Shown here one piece after another: positions 26,549 through 36,013 of a stretch of 47,417 nt of DNA; the first letter of the stretch is position 1; the number at the start of each line of letters is the position of its first letter. The stretch is from an uncultured Roseiflexus sp. Lineage in GTDB: Bacteria > Chloroflexota > Chloroflexia > Chloroflexales > Roseiflexaceae. The stretch is from NCBI GenBank assembly GCA_937935075.1, contig CALGYB010000089.1, forward strand, positions 1 to 47,417, given 5' to 3'. The notes beneath the pieces are model-generated. The model made no database searches. It was not told the DNA's origin and saw only the letters and a program-made list of their open reading frames with translations. Made by a program: the position numbers and the translations under genes.

Positions 26549-26986
26549 TTACGAACTTTCTTCATTTATTATACCATCTTCGTCGGGTAGTGCAGCGTTC
26601 GCCTTCTGCTCTCTTCGTGGAGCGCTATTGTGACTCGCCCTGGCTGCGTTCGACGTTGTCGGGACCGATGAGGGATCACGGCCGTTCCCGGTCACATGAG
26701 CACGTTCCTCTTTTTGTACGTCGTGGTGCTCTTCACTCAGATGGGGATCAAGGCCGCTCCAGGTCGCAGGCGCCGGTTCTTTCGGGGGCTGGCGCCGCCG
26801 GCGCCTGGCGCGCATCGAGTGATGCTTCGATACTGCATGCTGGAGAGCAATGAGAAGGACGCTGGCAACCAGAAACATCCCGAGACCGGCGCCCCACGGC
26901 AGATCGGCAGACAGACGCCGCAGCAAAAGGGTTTCGACTGCAATAGCCGCCCCGACCACCAACGCCGTTTTCAGAACGCTGTTCAT
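26549..26986 (-). CDS. Small membrane protein, unknown
   Basis: 145 residues. An N-terminal helix pair (LKTALVVGAAIAVETLLL and WGAGLGMFLVASVLLIALQHAV) is followed by a long polar, Arg/Pro/Glu/Ser-rich tail that looks disordered. No family recognised. A TATAAT at 26568-26573 on its complement lies within the 3' end, so the following glycosylase gene may have its own promoter there. Gene status is likely but not certain because the tail is low-complexity. Confidence 0.5.
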   Translation of the reverse strand: MNSVLKTALVVGAAIAVETLLLRRLSADLPWGAGLGMFLVASVLLIALQHAVSKHHSMRARRRRRQPPKEPAPATWSGLDPHLSEEHHDVQKEERAHVTGNGRDPSSVPTTSNAARASHNSAPRREQKANAALPDEDGIINEESS

Positions 26987-27024
26987 TCGTACCGGTTCTC
27001 TACGCTACATCATCAGACAGGTTC

Positions 27025-27216
27025 TCAGTCACGACGCCCTTCCTCGGGACGCACTTCGCGCCCCTGGTCGAGCGTGTAGTTCGCGGTATCAAGGTGCGTG
27101 GGTTTGGCAGCCTGTTGCACAATGATGCCCAGCTTCAACGCGACAATAAACCCGCCAACGCCAACGACAGCAAGTATCAGGATCAAGCACAAAATCGTTG
27201 TGAGCATCGCAGTCAT
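27025..27216 (-). CDS. Small single-pass membrane protein, unknown
   Basis: 63 residues. One helix (TTILCLILILAVVGVGGFIVALKLGIIV) is followed by a short polar tail (GREVRPEEGRRD). AAGGAG 8 bases before ATG 27216 supports the call. No family or partner is evident. Confidence 0.65.
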   Translation of the reverse strand: MTAMLTTILCLILILAVVGVGGFIVALKLGIIVQQAAKPTHLDTANYTLDQGREVRPEEGRRD

Positions 27217-27443
27217 CGTCTATTCTCCTTGGGTATCGGACCGCAACCGGCTAATGATATCGTGTTATGCTCAACATACGCATCTGGCGACGCCACGTTT
27301 CACCTTCTGCAAGTAATAATCGTTCCGACGTGCATGGAGATACGGTCTGTGCCATAATACCCAATCGACGCAGTCCTGGCGGACAGGAGTTGCACCGCAT
27401 CATGTGGTAAACTCATAGAACAATCAACCCAAACCTGGACGAA

Positions 27444-27602
27444 CAAGGACGTGGAGCGGCTTGGGCTGCGACAGGCTCAGCCAACGTCAGCCGCAAGGAC
27501 GCGGAGCGGCTTGGGCTGCGACAGGCTCAGCCAACGTCAGCCGCAAGTCGGTCAACACCGGCAATTATTGTGCAACGTCTGATTGATCGCTCTATAAGGA
27601 CC
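27444..27602 (+). repeat. Tandem 50-bp repeat plus dispersed leader repeat, copy 2
   Basis: A 50-bp unit (CAAGGACG...CAGCCG) occurs twice, 27444-27493 and 27494-27543, differing at one base. It is followed by GTCAACACCGG, ATTATTGTGCA and CGCTCTATAAGGA, the same blocks as at 316-423. The right edge is 45 bases before the next gene, which suggests a leader or promoter carried by the repeat; TATAAG at 27593-27598 could be a -10. Confidence 0.75.
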
Positions 27603-27646
27603 ATCGTGGCGCTGGAGCAACGTATGTGTTCGGGTATGCTGGTGAT

Positions 27647-28855
27647 ATGGCTCGTCTTGCAGAAATGACGCTGCCTGCATCACTGCGCGAGCGACTGGCG
27701 CAGGGGCATCCCTGGGTGTATCGTGACCATGTTCCGCCTCATGAGCGCCTGCCATCCGGCGCCTGGGTCATCGTCCGCTGCGGCGCGTGGCGCGGGTATG
27801 CGCTGTGGGATGCGGAAGGTCCGATTGCGCTGCGGATCTTTTCGACGCGACGCCTGCCCGATACTGCCTGGCTGTGCGAACGGCTGACTGCTGCGTGGAA
27901 TCTGCGCGCACCGCTGCGTGCTGCGGGTATTACCGCATATCGTTGGGTCTTCGGCGAAGGGGACGGACTGCCCGGCATTATTGTGGATCGTTACCACGAC
28001 GTGGCCGTGATTCAGGCGTATTCCGCCGGTACGCTGACGCTTGTCGATGACGTGGCAACCATGATCCTCAACGTCGATCCGACGGTGCGTCGTGTGGTGC
28101 TCCGCACAGGAGCAGGGCTGCGCTCGGCAGCGCATGAAGGTGACGAGGAAGATGGCGCTGCGCGACTGCGACCGCTACGCGGCGAGCCGCCACCGCGCGA
28201 GATGGTGGTGGTTGAGCACGGGATGCGTTTTGCTGTTGCGCTCCATACTGCACAAAAAACAGGCTTGTTCCTCGATCAGCGCGAAAATCGACGGTTTATC
28301 GAAGGACTCGCTGCCGGGCGCACGGTACTGAATTGTTTTGCCTATACCGGCGGGTTTTCGCTCTATGCGCTGCGCGGCGGCGCACGGCAGGTCGTCAGCG
28401 TCGATATCGGCAAAGGTCTGGCAGCAGCGACGGCGCGTAACCTGGCGCTCAACCGTCTCGACGATGGACGCCATCGCTTCGAGACGGCCAATTGCTTTGA
28501 GTTGCTGGAACAGTACGCTGCCGCAGGGCAACGCTTCGATCTCGTCATCCTTGATCCGCCCAGTTTTGCGCGGCGAAAAGAAAGCCGATATGCAGCCCAG
28601 CGCGCCTATGCGCGATTGAATGCGCTCGGGATGCAGTGCGTCCATCCTGGCGGTTTGCTGGCGACGGCAAGTTGTACCACGCAGGTAGGACCAGACGCAT
28701 TCCGGGAGGCGCTGGCGGCCGCAGGCGTCCTTGCCGATCGACGCTTGCGGATCATTCACGAAGCCGGGCAGCCGCTCGACCATCCGGTTCCGGCGCACTT
28801 TCCCGAGGGGCGATACCTGAAGTTCGTGGTTGGGCGGGTGGAGGAAGCGGTGTAA
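27647..28855 (+). CDS. Class I rRNA methyltransferase, RlmI-like (copy 2)
   Basis: 402 residues. Same architecture as the protein at 13096-14286: PUA-like HPWVYRDHVPPHERLPSGAWVIVRCG, GDGLPGIIVDRY, AQKTGLFLDQ, LNCFAYTGGFSLYAL, SVDIGKGL and ILDPPSFARRKE. The two are diverged enough to have different target bases. It stands directly after the leader-type repeat. ATG 27647 is used; ATG 27665 is another option. A palindromic hairpin follows 32 bases after the stop. Confidence 0.9.
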   Translation: MARLAEMTLPASLRERLAQGHPWVYRDHVPPHERLPSGAWVIVRCGAWRGYALWDAEGPIALRIFSTRRLPDTAWLCERLTAAWNLRAPLRAAGITAYRWVFGEGDGLPGIIVDRYHDVAVIQAYSAGTLTLVDDVATMILNVDPTVRRVVLRTGAGLRSAAHEGDEEDGAARLRPLRGEPPPREMVVVEHGMRFAVALHTAQKTGLFLDQRENRRFIEGLAAGRTVLNCFAYTGGFSLYALRGGARQVVSVDIGKGLAAATARNLALNRLDDGRHRFETANCFELLEQYAAAGQRFDLVILDPPSFARRKESRYAAQRAYARLNALGMQCVHPGGLLATASCTTQVGPDAFREALAAAGVLADRRLRIIHEAGQPLDHPVPAHFPEGRYLKFVVGRVEEAV

Positions 28856-28885
28856 GTTGCGTGGGGCGCGCCGCTCATGCGCTTG

Positions 28886-28921
<36 letters not shown>

Positions 28922-29047
28922 CGCACTTCGGTCAGCGATTGTTCGGATAGGCTCGGAGTCACTCCCCGGAAGAAGAGAGATCTGAGGGGTCCTGATGCAT
29001 CAAACGGGTGACTCAACAAAGGGCTGGTCGGAACAATCGACCCTTGT

Positions 29048-29100
29048 GAGCAGCCCCGGAGGGGCTTGCACGCTCTCAGCGAGGGCTTCAGCCCGCAGCG
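29048..29100 (-). repeat. Repeat core fragment, reverse orientation
   Basis: Reverse complement of the core seen at 37006, 39491 and 42998: CAGCCCCGGAGGGGCTTGC, TCTCAGC, AGGGCTTCAGCCCGCAGCG. Two internal stems (AGCCCC/GGGGCT and GGGCT/AGCCC) are visible. Confidence 0.6.
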
Positions 29101-29183
29101 ATACCGCGTTTCGTGACGTATGCGCCGACTTATTCAATCATACGTTCTATTGTTTATGTCGACGCATTCGTGCATTCGTCGGC

Positions 29184-29705
29184 ATGACCCTGACTCTTAT
29201 TGCGGCAATGCTGCTCTGTTCCTGCGGTTCAGCAGTTCCTGAAGGAGGCGGAACGATGACCTTCACTCTCACAAGCTCGTCATTTACCGAAGGCGGCGCA
29301 ATCCCGCGCGATCATACGTGTGATGGCGCTGACCGTTCGCCGGCGTTGCGCTGGGAAGGTGCGCCGTCAGCCGCCAGTTATGTGTTGATTATGGACGATC
29401 CAGACGCGCCTGTTGGTACATTTACGCACTGGGTGTTGTACGACATCCCCGGCGATCGCACAGAATTGGCCGAAGGGGAATCAACGGTCGGGCTGGCAGG
29501 CGGCAACGATTTCGGCAGGCGCGGCTATGGCGGACCGTGCCCGCCACGCGGCAGGGGTGCGCATCGCTACTTCTTCCGTCTCGCGGCGCTCGACATTCCA
29601 TCGCTGAGTCTGCCGCCCGGCGCTGCCCGGCGCGACGTCGAAGCCGCCATGCGCGGTCATGTGCTGGCGACCGCCACGCTGATGGGACGGTATGAACGCC
29701 GGTGA
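29184..29705 (+). CDS. YbhB/PEBP-family (Raf kinase inhibitor-like) protein
   Basis: 173 residues from ATG 29184, with a possible lipoprotein start (IAAMLLCSCGSA). A second in-frame ATG at 29256 has a near-perfect AAGGAGG 7 bases ahead and would give the usual 149-residue cytoplasmic protein beginning MTFTLTSSSF. The domain is clear: IPRDHTCDGADRSPALRWEG, YVLIMDDPDAPVGTFTHWVLYDIP, GYGGPCPPRGRGAHRYFFRLAALD, with the anion-binding Asp/His/Arg pocket. The bacterial role of the family is unsettled. Which start is used, or both, is open. Confidence 0.88.
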   Translation: MTLTLIAAMLLCSCGSAVPEGGGTMTFTLTSSSFTEGGAIPRDHTCDGADRSPALRWEGAPSAASYVLIMDDPDAPVGTFTHWVLYDIPGDRTELAEGESTVGLAGGNDFGRRGYGGPCPPRGRGAHRYFFRLAALDIPSLSLPPGAARRDVEAAMRGHVLATATLMGRYERR

Positions 29706-29708
29706 TCA

Positions 29709-30836
29709 TTACTGCGATGAGCGCACTGTCACCTGACGTGCGGCGTATGCGATCAATCCGATGCCGATCAAGATCAACAGTGCGAGACCGATCAGCTTGG
29801 CATCGGGGCTGATGTCGGCGATGCCAAGCAATCCGAAACCTGCGCTCAGCCCCCAGTAGAGCGCCAGAATCTGGCGCAGTGACATGCCGCTGTCGAGCAG
29901 GCGGTGGTGGAGGTGGTCGCGTCCGCCGCGCATCGGTTGTTTGCCGCTGGCAGTGCGCGCGACAATCAGCCAGGCAACGTCGAGGATCGGCACCCCCAGC
30001 ACCAGCAGCACCGTTGCCAGTTTCGCTCCGCCGATGATCGCGCTGACGCCGAGGATGAACCCGAGAAACTCTGCGCCGCTGTCGCCCATGAAAATGCGCG
30101 CGGGAGGAAGATTGAAGATCAGGAACCCGGCGCATGCCCCGGCGAGCGTGAGCGGCAGTAGCGCGATCGTCGTTTGTGGTGGGTCGAGCCGGAGGGCGTG
30201 CAGCGCCAGCATCACCGCTGCGATCAGCGACACGCCGGCCGCCAGGCCGTCGAGGCCGTCTGACCAGTTGATAGTGTTTGCCATCCATCCCAGCCAGAAG
30301 ATTGTCGCCAGGATTGCCAGCCACGGACTGACATCCCATAGACTGACCTGGCCGACAAATGGCGCGTTGAAGGCGGTCAGGAGAATGCCACGCGCCTCGG
30401 TGGGCAACCCCAGCGCATCGGGATAGCGCCGCTGATCCCAGAGGTATGGACCGACTGCAATCAGTGCTGCGCCGATCTGAGCGATGAATTTAGGGAGCCA
30501 CGGGAGTTCGACGACATCATCGAGCCACATCACCAGGAAGATGAGCGTCCCGCCGGCCAGGAGCAACCCGATGCGCAGCACCTCGAACTCCGAGCGACGC
30601 AGCGCCGGATCGAGCGTACTGAAGATGAAGGTGGCAAGCAGCGCAGTCACGAAGCCGGCATAAATGGCGATACCCCCGACATTAGCGGTAGGGCGCGCAT
30701 GGGTGCGGCGCCCGCCGGGGCGCTGCACCCATCCACGTCGTTCACAGAGGCGAATGACCGGGGGAACCGTGAGCGCAGTCGCAACAAAGGCGATCAAAAA
30801 GGCGCTCATCAGCGCCACAATGGTCAAAAGTGACAT
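29709..30836 (-). CDS. WecA/MraY-type undecaprenyl-phosphate sugar-1-P transferase
   Basis: 375 residues, about 10-11 hydrophobic helices. Diagnostic motifs: NVGGIAIYAGF, MWLDDVVELPW (metal Asp pair), NTINWSDGLDGLAAG (catalytic Asp), FMGDSGAEFLGF and RDHLHHRLLDSGMS (sugar-recognition HIR-type motif close to WecA/TagO). It moves a HexNAc-1-phosphate from UDP to undecaprenyl phosphate at the inner membrane. No O-antigen or peptidoglycan genes flank it; the nearest sugar gene is at 18.7 kb. ATG 30836 is used because the upstream TTG adds four residues only. Confidence 0.92.
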   Translation of the reverse strand: MSLLTIVALMSAFLIAFVATALTVPPVIRLCERRGWVQRPGGRRTHARPTANVGGIAIYAGFVTALLATFIFSTLDPALRRSEFEVLRIGLLLAGGTLIFLVMWLDDVVELPWLPKFIAQIGAALIAVGPYLWDQRRYPDALGLPTEARGILLTAFNAPFVGQVSLWDVSPWLAILATIFWLGWMANTINWSDGLDGLAAGVSLIAAVMLALHALRLDPPQTTIALLPLTLAGACAGFLIFNLPPARIFMGDSGAEFLGFILGVSAIIGGAKLATVLLVLGVPILDVAWLIVARTASGKQPMRGGRDHLHHRLLDSGMSLRQILALYWGLSAGFGLLGIADISPDAKLIGLALLILIGIGLIAYAARQVTVRSSQ

Positions 30837-30998
30837 GACGCTTCGCAAATCGGCGGCGCCGATGCATCATCCTGATAGAGCGTGTGAGCGTATGTCCGAA
30901 ACCGCGCCCTATGAGGCGCGGTTGGGCAGGCGACACTGCTTTTGCCTATCCTATTGACTTTTTCAGAAACGCGCTGAGACATCTGGAGCGCTTCCACA

Positions 30999-31625
30999 TC
31001 ACCCTGTGCCGAACAGCCGGTCGCCTGCATCCCCCAGACCGGGAATGATATACCCGCGATCATTCAGATGATCGTCGAGCGCCGCCAGATGGATCGGCAC
31101 GTCGGGATGCGTCTCGTGCAGCGCCCGTACTCCTTCGGGTGCGGCGATCAGCCCGAGGAACTTGATCCGGCTTGCGCCCCATTCCTTCAGTACGGTCACG
31201 GCGGCAACCGCTGAGCCGCCGGTGGCGAGCATGGGATCGAGCACCAGGCAGAGATCGACATCCACCTGCGGCGGCAGTTTGTTGTAGTACGTCACCGGCT
31301 TGAGGGTGGCGTGGTCGCGGTAGAGACCGAGGTGCCAGACATGCGCCGTAGGAATGAGGTCGAGGATGGGATCGACCATCCCCAGACCTGCGCGCAGAAT
31401 CGGCACCAGACCGATGCGCTCGGCAATCTGATGACCGTGGTAGGGCGCGAGCGGCGTCTCGACGCTGTGTTCCTGAAGGGGCAGATCGAGGGTTGCTTCG
31501 TACAGCAGGAATTGCGAGAGTTCGCGCACCAGTTCGCGAAACTTCTTCGGTTCAGTCGTTGCACGGCGCAGCAGCGTCAGTTTGTGATGGACGAGCGGGT
31601 GCTGCGAGATACATACCTGTTTCAT
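30999..31625 (-). CDS. upp: Uracil phosphoribosyltransferase
   Basis: 208 residues. PRPP-binding motif [35 protein letters not shown] and the uracil-binding end [18 protein letters not shown] are all present. It salvages uracil to UMP. GGAGG immediately precedes ATG 31625. Length is normal for the family (about 208). It lies 150 bases after the WecA-type gene's start, with a GCGCGGTT-type inverted repeat between. Confidence 0.97.
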   Translation of the reverse strand: MKQVCISQHPLVHHKLTLLRRATTEPKKFRELVRELSQFLLYEATLDLPLQEHSVETPLAPYHGHQIAERIGLVPILRAGLGMVDPILDLIPTAHVWHLGLYRDHATLKPVTYYNKLPPQVDVDLCLVLDPMLATGGSAVAAVTVLKEWGASRIKFLGLIAAPEGVRALHETHPDVPIHLAALDDHLNDRGYIIPGLGDAGDRLFGTG

Positions 31626-31754
31626 AGCGCCTCCGGTTGCGCTGGCATTATACCGCGCTACGTCAAGTGGATGTGCGCTGAATCTTCCCCGGCGCGGCGC
31701 TGCCCGCCGTATAATACCACGTGATTGATGTATTAATATGGAAACGACCGAATC

Positions 31755-33026
31755 ATGAACATTTTACAACGATTATTCCGATTTCGACTGCCCATCTGGC
31801 TGGTCATACCGCTGCTGGCGTTTGTATTGACGCTGGGGGTTGGGGGCGGCTATCTGCTGGCGCTGCGCGTGACCACTCCCTGCCCGCTTCAGGCGGAAGA
31901 GTGCGCTGCGCTGACGAATTTCTGGCGCGTCTGGCAACTGGCGCGCGACAATTTTGTTGACCCGGCCGCCGTCGATCCGCAGCGTATGAGCGATGGCGCC
32001 ATCAACGGCATGCTCGATAGCCTGGGAGACCAGGGGCACACGCGCTACCTGAATGCCGACGAAGCGGGGCGGGAGCGTGAGGCGCTTTCCGGCAGGTTCG
32101 AGGGGATCGGCGCCTACATCGATGTGCGCGATGGTCAGCCGCGGATTGTCGCTCCTATCGAAGGATCGCCAGCCGAACGCGCCGGGTTGCGCCCCGATGA
32201 CCTGATCCTGCGCGTCGATGGAGACGATGTGCGGGGAGTGACGGTTGAAGAATTGCGCAATCGGGTGCGTGGACCGAAGGGCACACAGGTGGTGTTGACG
32301 ATCCAGCGCGCCGGTGTGGCGGCGCCGTTCGATGTGACGATTACGCGCGAGGAGGTGAATGTTCCCAGTGTGACCTGGCGCATGCTGCCCGACCGGGTCG
32401 CTCTCATCAAGATCAACCGCTTTGCCGAGCGCACCGGAGCGGAACTGCAACAGGCGCTGCTGGAAGTGCGGGCGCAGGAAGCGCAGGCGATCATTCTCGA
32501 TCTCCGCAATAACCCCGGCGGGCTGGTCACGCAACTGGTCGCCGTGGCAAGCCAGTTTATGCCGGAAGGAACGACCGTGCTGATCGAACAGGACCGCGAC
32601 GGGGCACAACGTCCATACACCACCGGCGAAGGCGGGCTGGCGCTTGACATTCCGCTGGTCGTGCTGGTGAACAGCAACAGCGCCAGCGCCGCCGAGATTC
32701 TCGCAGGCGCGTTGCAGGAGAACGGACGCGCGCGCGTCATCGGTCAGGCGACGTTTGGCACAGCGACGGTTCTACGTCCGTTCGATCTAGAAGGCGGCGC
32801 CCAGGTGCGTCTGGGCACATCGCAGTGGTTAACGCCAAAGGGGAAGGTCGTGCGTGGCGTCGGCATTCAACCCGATGAACTGATCGCGCTGGCGCCGGGC
32901 GTGGCGCCGCTGACCCCCGCAGAGGCGGCGGCGCTCAGCCCCGAAGAACTCCGGCGCAGCAACGATATTCAGTTGCTGCGCGGGTTGGATATCGTTCGCG
33001 AAGCACTGGTGCAGAAAACGCCATGA
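31755..33026 (+). CDS. S41 C-terminal processing peptidase-like protein
   Basis: 423 residues. One N-terminal helix ([22 protein letters not shown]) puts it outside the membrane. Helical region, then a PDZ domain ([40 protein letters not shown]), then the S41 core ([53 protein letters not shown]). S311 aligns with the CtpA nucleophile. The general-base Lys of TFGKG is replaced: the sequence here is ATFGTATV, with T336. Either a catalytic substitution found in a Chloroflexota subgroup or loss of activity. It is 47 bases ahead of the TolB-like lipoprotein gene. Confidence 0.88.
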   Translation: MNILQRLFRFRLPIWLVIPLLAFVLTLGVGGGYLLALRVTTPCPLQAEECAALTNFWRVWQLARDNFVDPAAVDPQRMSDGAINGMLDSLGDQGHTRYLNADEAGREREALSGRFEGIGAYIDVRDGQPRIVAPIEGSPAERAGLRPDDLILRVDGDDVRGVTVEELRNRVRGPKGTQVVLTIQRAGVAAPFDVTITREEVNVPSVTWRMLPDRVALIKINRFAERTGAELQQALLEVRAQEAQAIILDLRNNPGGLVTQLVAVASQFMPEGTTVLIEQDRDGAQRPYTTGEGGLALDIPLVVLVNSNSASAAEILAGALQENGRARVIGQATFGTATVLRPFDLEGGAQVRLGTSQWLTPKGKVVRGVGIQPDELIALAPGVAPLTPAEAAALSPEELRRSNDIQLLRGLDIVREALVQKTP

Positions 33027-33072
33027 TGCGCCGTTCTTTTGAGATGAACATTGCAAAGAGAGGAGAGTCTAC

Positions 33073-34350
33073 GTGTCCCGCATCCGAGCACTCAACGTTG
33101 TCTGCCTGTTGCTGGCGTTGCTTGTCATGGTGAGCGCTTGCACCGGACCATCCACTGTTGTCCCCCCAACCGAAGCTGTCCCCCCTACCGAAGCGCCGAC
33201 CGCCGCACCCGTTGCGGGGCCTTCCGCCACTGAGCCGCCGCCTGCTGCGCCTGCGCCGACGCTGGCGGATGCCATCCTGCCTGCGCCGCTGTATGTCCTC
33301 GACACCGGACAGATCGTGCGTCTCGAGCGCGACGGCGTGACGCGCAGACGGATCACGAATGAGGCGCCGCCTGCATCGGATGCGCTGGCGATTGTCCAGT
33401 TCGATGCGTCGCCGGTGGATGGCACGCTCGTGTACATTCTCCAGGGTGTCGGAACGCCGCCTGTCCTGGTGCGCACTGCTGCTGACGGCGGTAATCGCAC
33501 TGTGTTGCTCGATGACCTGCCCGTTGCTGCGCCCCTTATTTCACCGGATGGTGCGACGATAGCGTTGCGTGTCTTCGAAGATTATGAGCGCCCAGGGAAG
33601 TATACGCCAGGTCTCTATCTGATGCCGACCGCCGGTGGCGAACCGCGTCTGCTGCTGGCGGACGAGCCGGCAACCGATCCCACGGTCGAAGGCGGCGATG
33701 GACGCGGCTTTGAGGCGGTTTCCTGGTCGCCGGATGGCACGAAATTGCTGGTGAACGCCTTCTCGCTCTCGGTCGAAATCTGTGAACTGGCCATCGTCGA
33801 TGTCGCCAGCAGCGCCATCGTCTATCTGAAGGCGCCCGAGCCGAATCTGGTCGCGGCATGCACTGCCGCCGCCTGGTCGCTCGATAGCAAAGCGGTCTAC
33901 TTCAGCGTAACCAATCCGGGGAACTGGTTCAACGAGCCGGGCATCTGGCGTGGCGATGCCAGCAGCGGCGCCGCAACCGCCGTGCCCATCGAACCGGCGA
34001 ACACGCTACTGCGTATGCCGTTTTTCGCGATCGACCGGTTGTATGTGTTTGTTGCGACTGCGCCTGGCGACAACCCGGCCTACTCGCCTGCCGCCGATCC
34101 GTCGGAGATGATGGCACTCTCATATACCATGAGCAGCGTGCCGTTGACCGGCGGGACATTTGCAGCACTGCGCAGCGATGCCTATGAAATGTACCAGGGC
34201 TTATGGGCGCCGGACGGCTCAGGTGCGGTCATCTTCGAAAGCAGCGATCCGTCCGCAGTTCGCCTGCTCTGGCTGCCCACCGATGGATCGCCCGGTGTTG
34301 AGCTGGACAAAGGAACAGACCTGTACTCCGTGCGTTGGGGCAAGCCATAG
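33073..34350 (+). CDS. TolB/WD-like beta-propeller lipoprotein
   Basis: 425 residues from GTG 33073, with GAGAGGAGAG ahead. The signal LLLALLVMVSAC ends in a lipobox. A Pro/Thr/Ala-rich linker (about 25-75) leads to repeats such as SPDGATIALRV, SWSPDGTKLLVNAF, AWSLDSKAVYFSV and WAPDGSGAVIFES, the PD40/TolB propeller pattern. Secreted, probably envelope-anchored; ligand unknown. It may share a transcript with the S41 gene upstream. Confidence 0.85.
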   Translation: MSRIRALNVVCLLLALLVMVSACTGPSTVVPPTEAVPPTEAPTAAPVAGPSATEPPPAAPAPTLADAILPAPLYVLDTGQIVRLERDGVTRRRITNEAPPASDALAIVQFDASPVDGTLVYILQGVGTPPVLVRTAADGGNRTVLLDDLPVAAPLISPDGATIALRVFEDYERPGKYTPGLYLMPTAGGEPRLLLADEPATDPTVEGGDGRGFEAVSWSPDGTKLLVNAFSLSVEICELAIVDVASSAIVYLKAPEPNLVAACTAAAWSLDSKAVYFSVTNPGNWFNEPGIWRGDASSGAATAVPIEPANTLLRMPFFAIDRLYVFVATAPGDNPAYSPAADPSEMMALSYTMSSVPLTGGTFAALRSDAYEMYQGLWAPDGSGAVIFESSDPSAVRLLWLPTDGSPGVELDKGTDLYSVRWGKP

Positions 34351-34360
34351 TTGCGAGCGA

Positions 34361-35650
34361 TCAGAGCGCCCCGCGCTGTTCCAGTGCATAGGCGATGCCC
34401 TGCTGCAAACTGCGCAGCGCAACCATTTCACTCATCTCTGCACCGATATGGACGAGCGTCTGCGCTATTTCGGCGCTGATCCCGCTAAGCACAACGCGCG
34501 CGCCGAGCATGCGCGCCGCCTGCGCAGCGCGGACCAGCGCCCCGGCGACCTGTGTATCAACCACCCGAACGCCGGTGATGTCGAGGATGGCGATGTCGGC
34601 GCTATGGGCTGCGATACCCTCCAGCAGCGTTTCCATGATCTGTTGGGCGCGGCGGCTATCAATGGAACCAACAATCGGCATAACGACCACGCCCTCTGCA
34701 ATTGGCATCAGCGGCGTGCTCAGCTCGCGCAGCGCCGCCTGTTGCGCTTCGATCACCTGCTGTTGCAGGGCGCGTTCGCGCAGCGCCTCCTCGGCGCGCC
34801 GCCGCACAGTAATGTCGGTGAACGAAACCATGCCATAGGCTATGCGTCCATCAGCATCACAGATCGGTGCGCCATGGATCTCGATGAGCACCCGGCCATC
34901 AGGGCGCTCGATCTCCATATCATCGACCGATGACGTCTCACCGCTCAGCGCGCGTACCAGCGGCATGCGCTCGGTAGGATAGAGTTGATCGGTCCCGGCG
35001 ACGAAGGCGCGATAGACTTCGGCGAGTTGATCGGTGGTGGCGTCCGGCATGATTCCTTTGCCCAGCAGTTCGATTGCGCTGCGATTGGCGTAGAATGGTC
35101 GTCCGTCAGGCTCGACAACGAACACGCCGACCGACAGTGCATCGAGGAAGCGCAGCAAGCGCTGTTCGCTTTCGCGCAATGTCGCTTCGATCCGCTTGCT
35201 TTCACTGATGTCGCGCAGCACGGTCGAAAAGTGTGTCACCTCACCTGCGGCATTCTTGTGCGCAATAATGACCTGTGCAACCGGCGTTTCCCTGCCCTGT
35301 GCATCGAGCACGGCGGTTTCGCCGCTCCAGTAGCCCTCGCGCGCTGCGTGCGGCAGCGCTTCGTTGAGGATCAGATCCGCCGCCCACGTGGGATGAAACT
35401 GCGGAATACGAGGATCGCCCACTGACAGGTCGGCAGAAAAGCCGAACAGACGTTTCCCCGCCTGATTGACGTACACAATCCGCCCGGCTGCATCCGCAGT
35501 AGCAATAACGTCTGGCGTATTTTCGATAATGGTTCGCAGGCGTGTCACCACTTCATCGTCTTGCCGGCGCTGTTCCAGCAGCGCTTCGAGTTCGGCGACG
35601 CGACGGCGCAGATGTTCGATTTCAGCAGTTGGATCTTCGGTTGATGACAT
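34361..35650 (-). CDS. PAS-PAS-STAS regulator (RsbR-like)
   Basis: 429 residues. An N-terminal coiled coil (EIEHLRRRVAELEALLEQRR) is followed by two PAS domains (about 35-150 and 155-285), a linker helix, and a C-terminal STAS domain with LDITGVRVVDTQVAGALV, where the Thr in VDT corresponds to the phosphorylated site in RsbR-type stressosome proteins. This is a soluble sensor likely linked to the partner-switch proteins coded at 2.4-3.8 kb. The start at 35650 has AGGAG 7 bases ahead; the longer frame runs through the tandem repeat and is rejected. No histidine-kinase or transmembrane part. Confidence 0.9.
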   Translation of the reverse strand: MSSTEDPTAEIEHLRRRVAELEALLEQRRQDDEVVTRLRTIIENTPDVIATADAAGRIVYVNQAGKRLFGFSADLSVGDPRIPQFHPTWAADLILNEALPHAAREGYWSGETAVLDAQGRETPVAQVIIAHKNAAGEVTHFSTVLRDISESKRIEATLRESEQRLLRFLDALSVGVFVVEPDGRPFYANRSAIELLGKGIMPDATTDQLAEVYRAFVAGTDQLYPTERMPLVRALSGETSSVDDMEIERPDGRVLIEIHGAPICDADGRIAYGMVSFTDITVRRRAEEALRERALQQQVIEAQQAALRELSTPLMPIAEGVVVMPIVGSIDSRRAQQIMETLLEGIAAHSADIAILDITGVRVVDTQVAGALVRAAQAARMLGARVVLSGISAEIAQTLVHIGAEMSEMVALRSLQQGIAYALEQRGAL

Positions 35651-35725
35651 GGTGTGACTCCTGATACTTCTGATGTTCCCGGTTCCGGCAGCGCACACAC
35701 GAATGAGTCCACTGCACACAGGCTG

Positions 35726-36013
35726 AACCACCAAGGACCCGAAGCGCACGAAGGGGAATAATGAAGCGCATTTCCTTCGTGTCCCTTCGTGACCTTCGTG
35801 GTTGCTTTTTGCAGTGAAGTAACCACCAAGGACCCGAAGCGCACGAAGGGGAATAATGAAGCGCATTGCCTTTGTGTCCCTTCGTGACCTTCGTGGTTGC
35901 TTTTTGCAGTGAAGTAACCACCAAGGACCCGAAGCGCACAAAGGGGAATAATGAAGCGCATTTCCTTTGTGTCCCTTTGTGCCCTTCGTGGTTACCGCTT
36001 TGTGCCGTGAAGT
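35726..36013. repeat. 95-bp palindromic element in three tandem copies
   Basis: Units begin AACCACCAAGGACCCGAAG at 35726, 35821 and 35916 and end GCAGTGAAGT. Each has an inverted arrangement: CCACCAAGG...CGAAGG against CCTTCGTG...CCTTCGTGG. Units 1 and 2 differ at only a few bases. A single copy with clear terminal repeats lies at 39847-39959. The last unit abuts the stop of the next gene. Confidence 0.85.

Noticed and set aside
35726-36013. CRISPR-like array
   Set aside because: Units are directly contiguous with no unique spacers, and each is itself palindromic over 95 bases.
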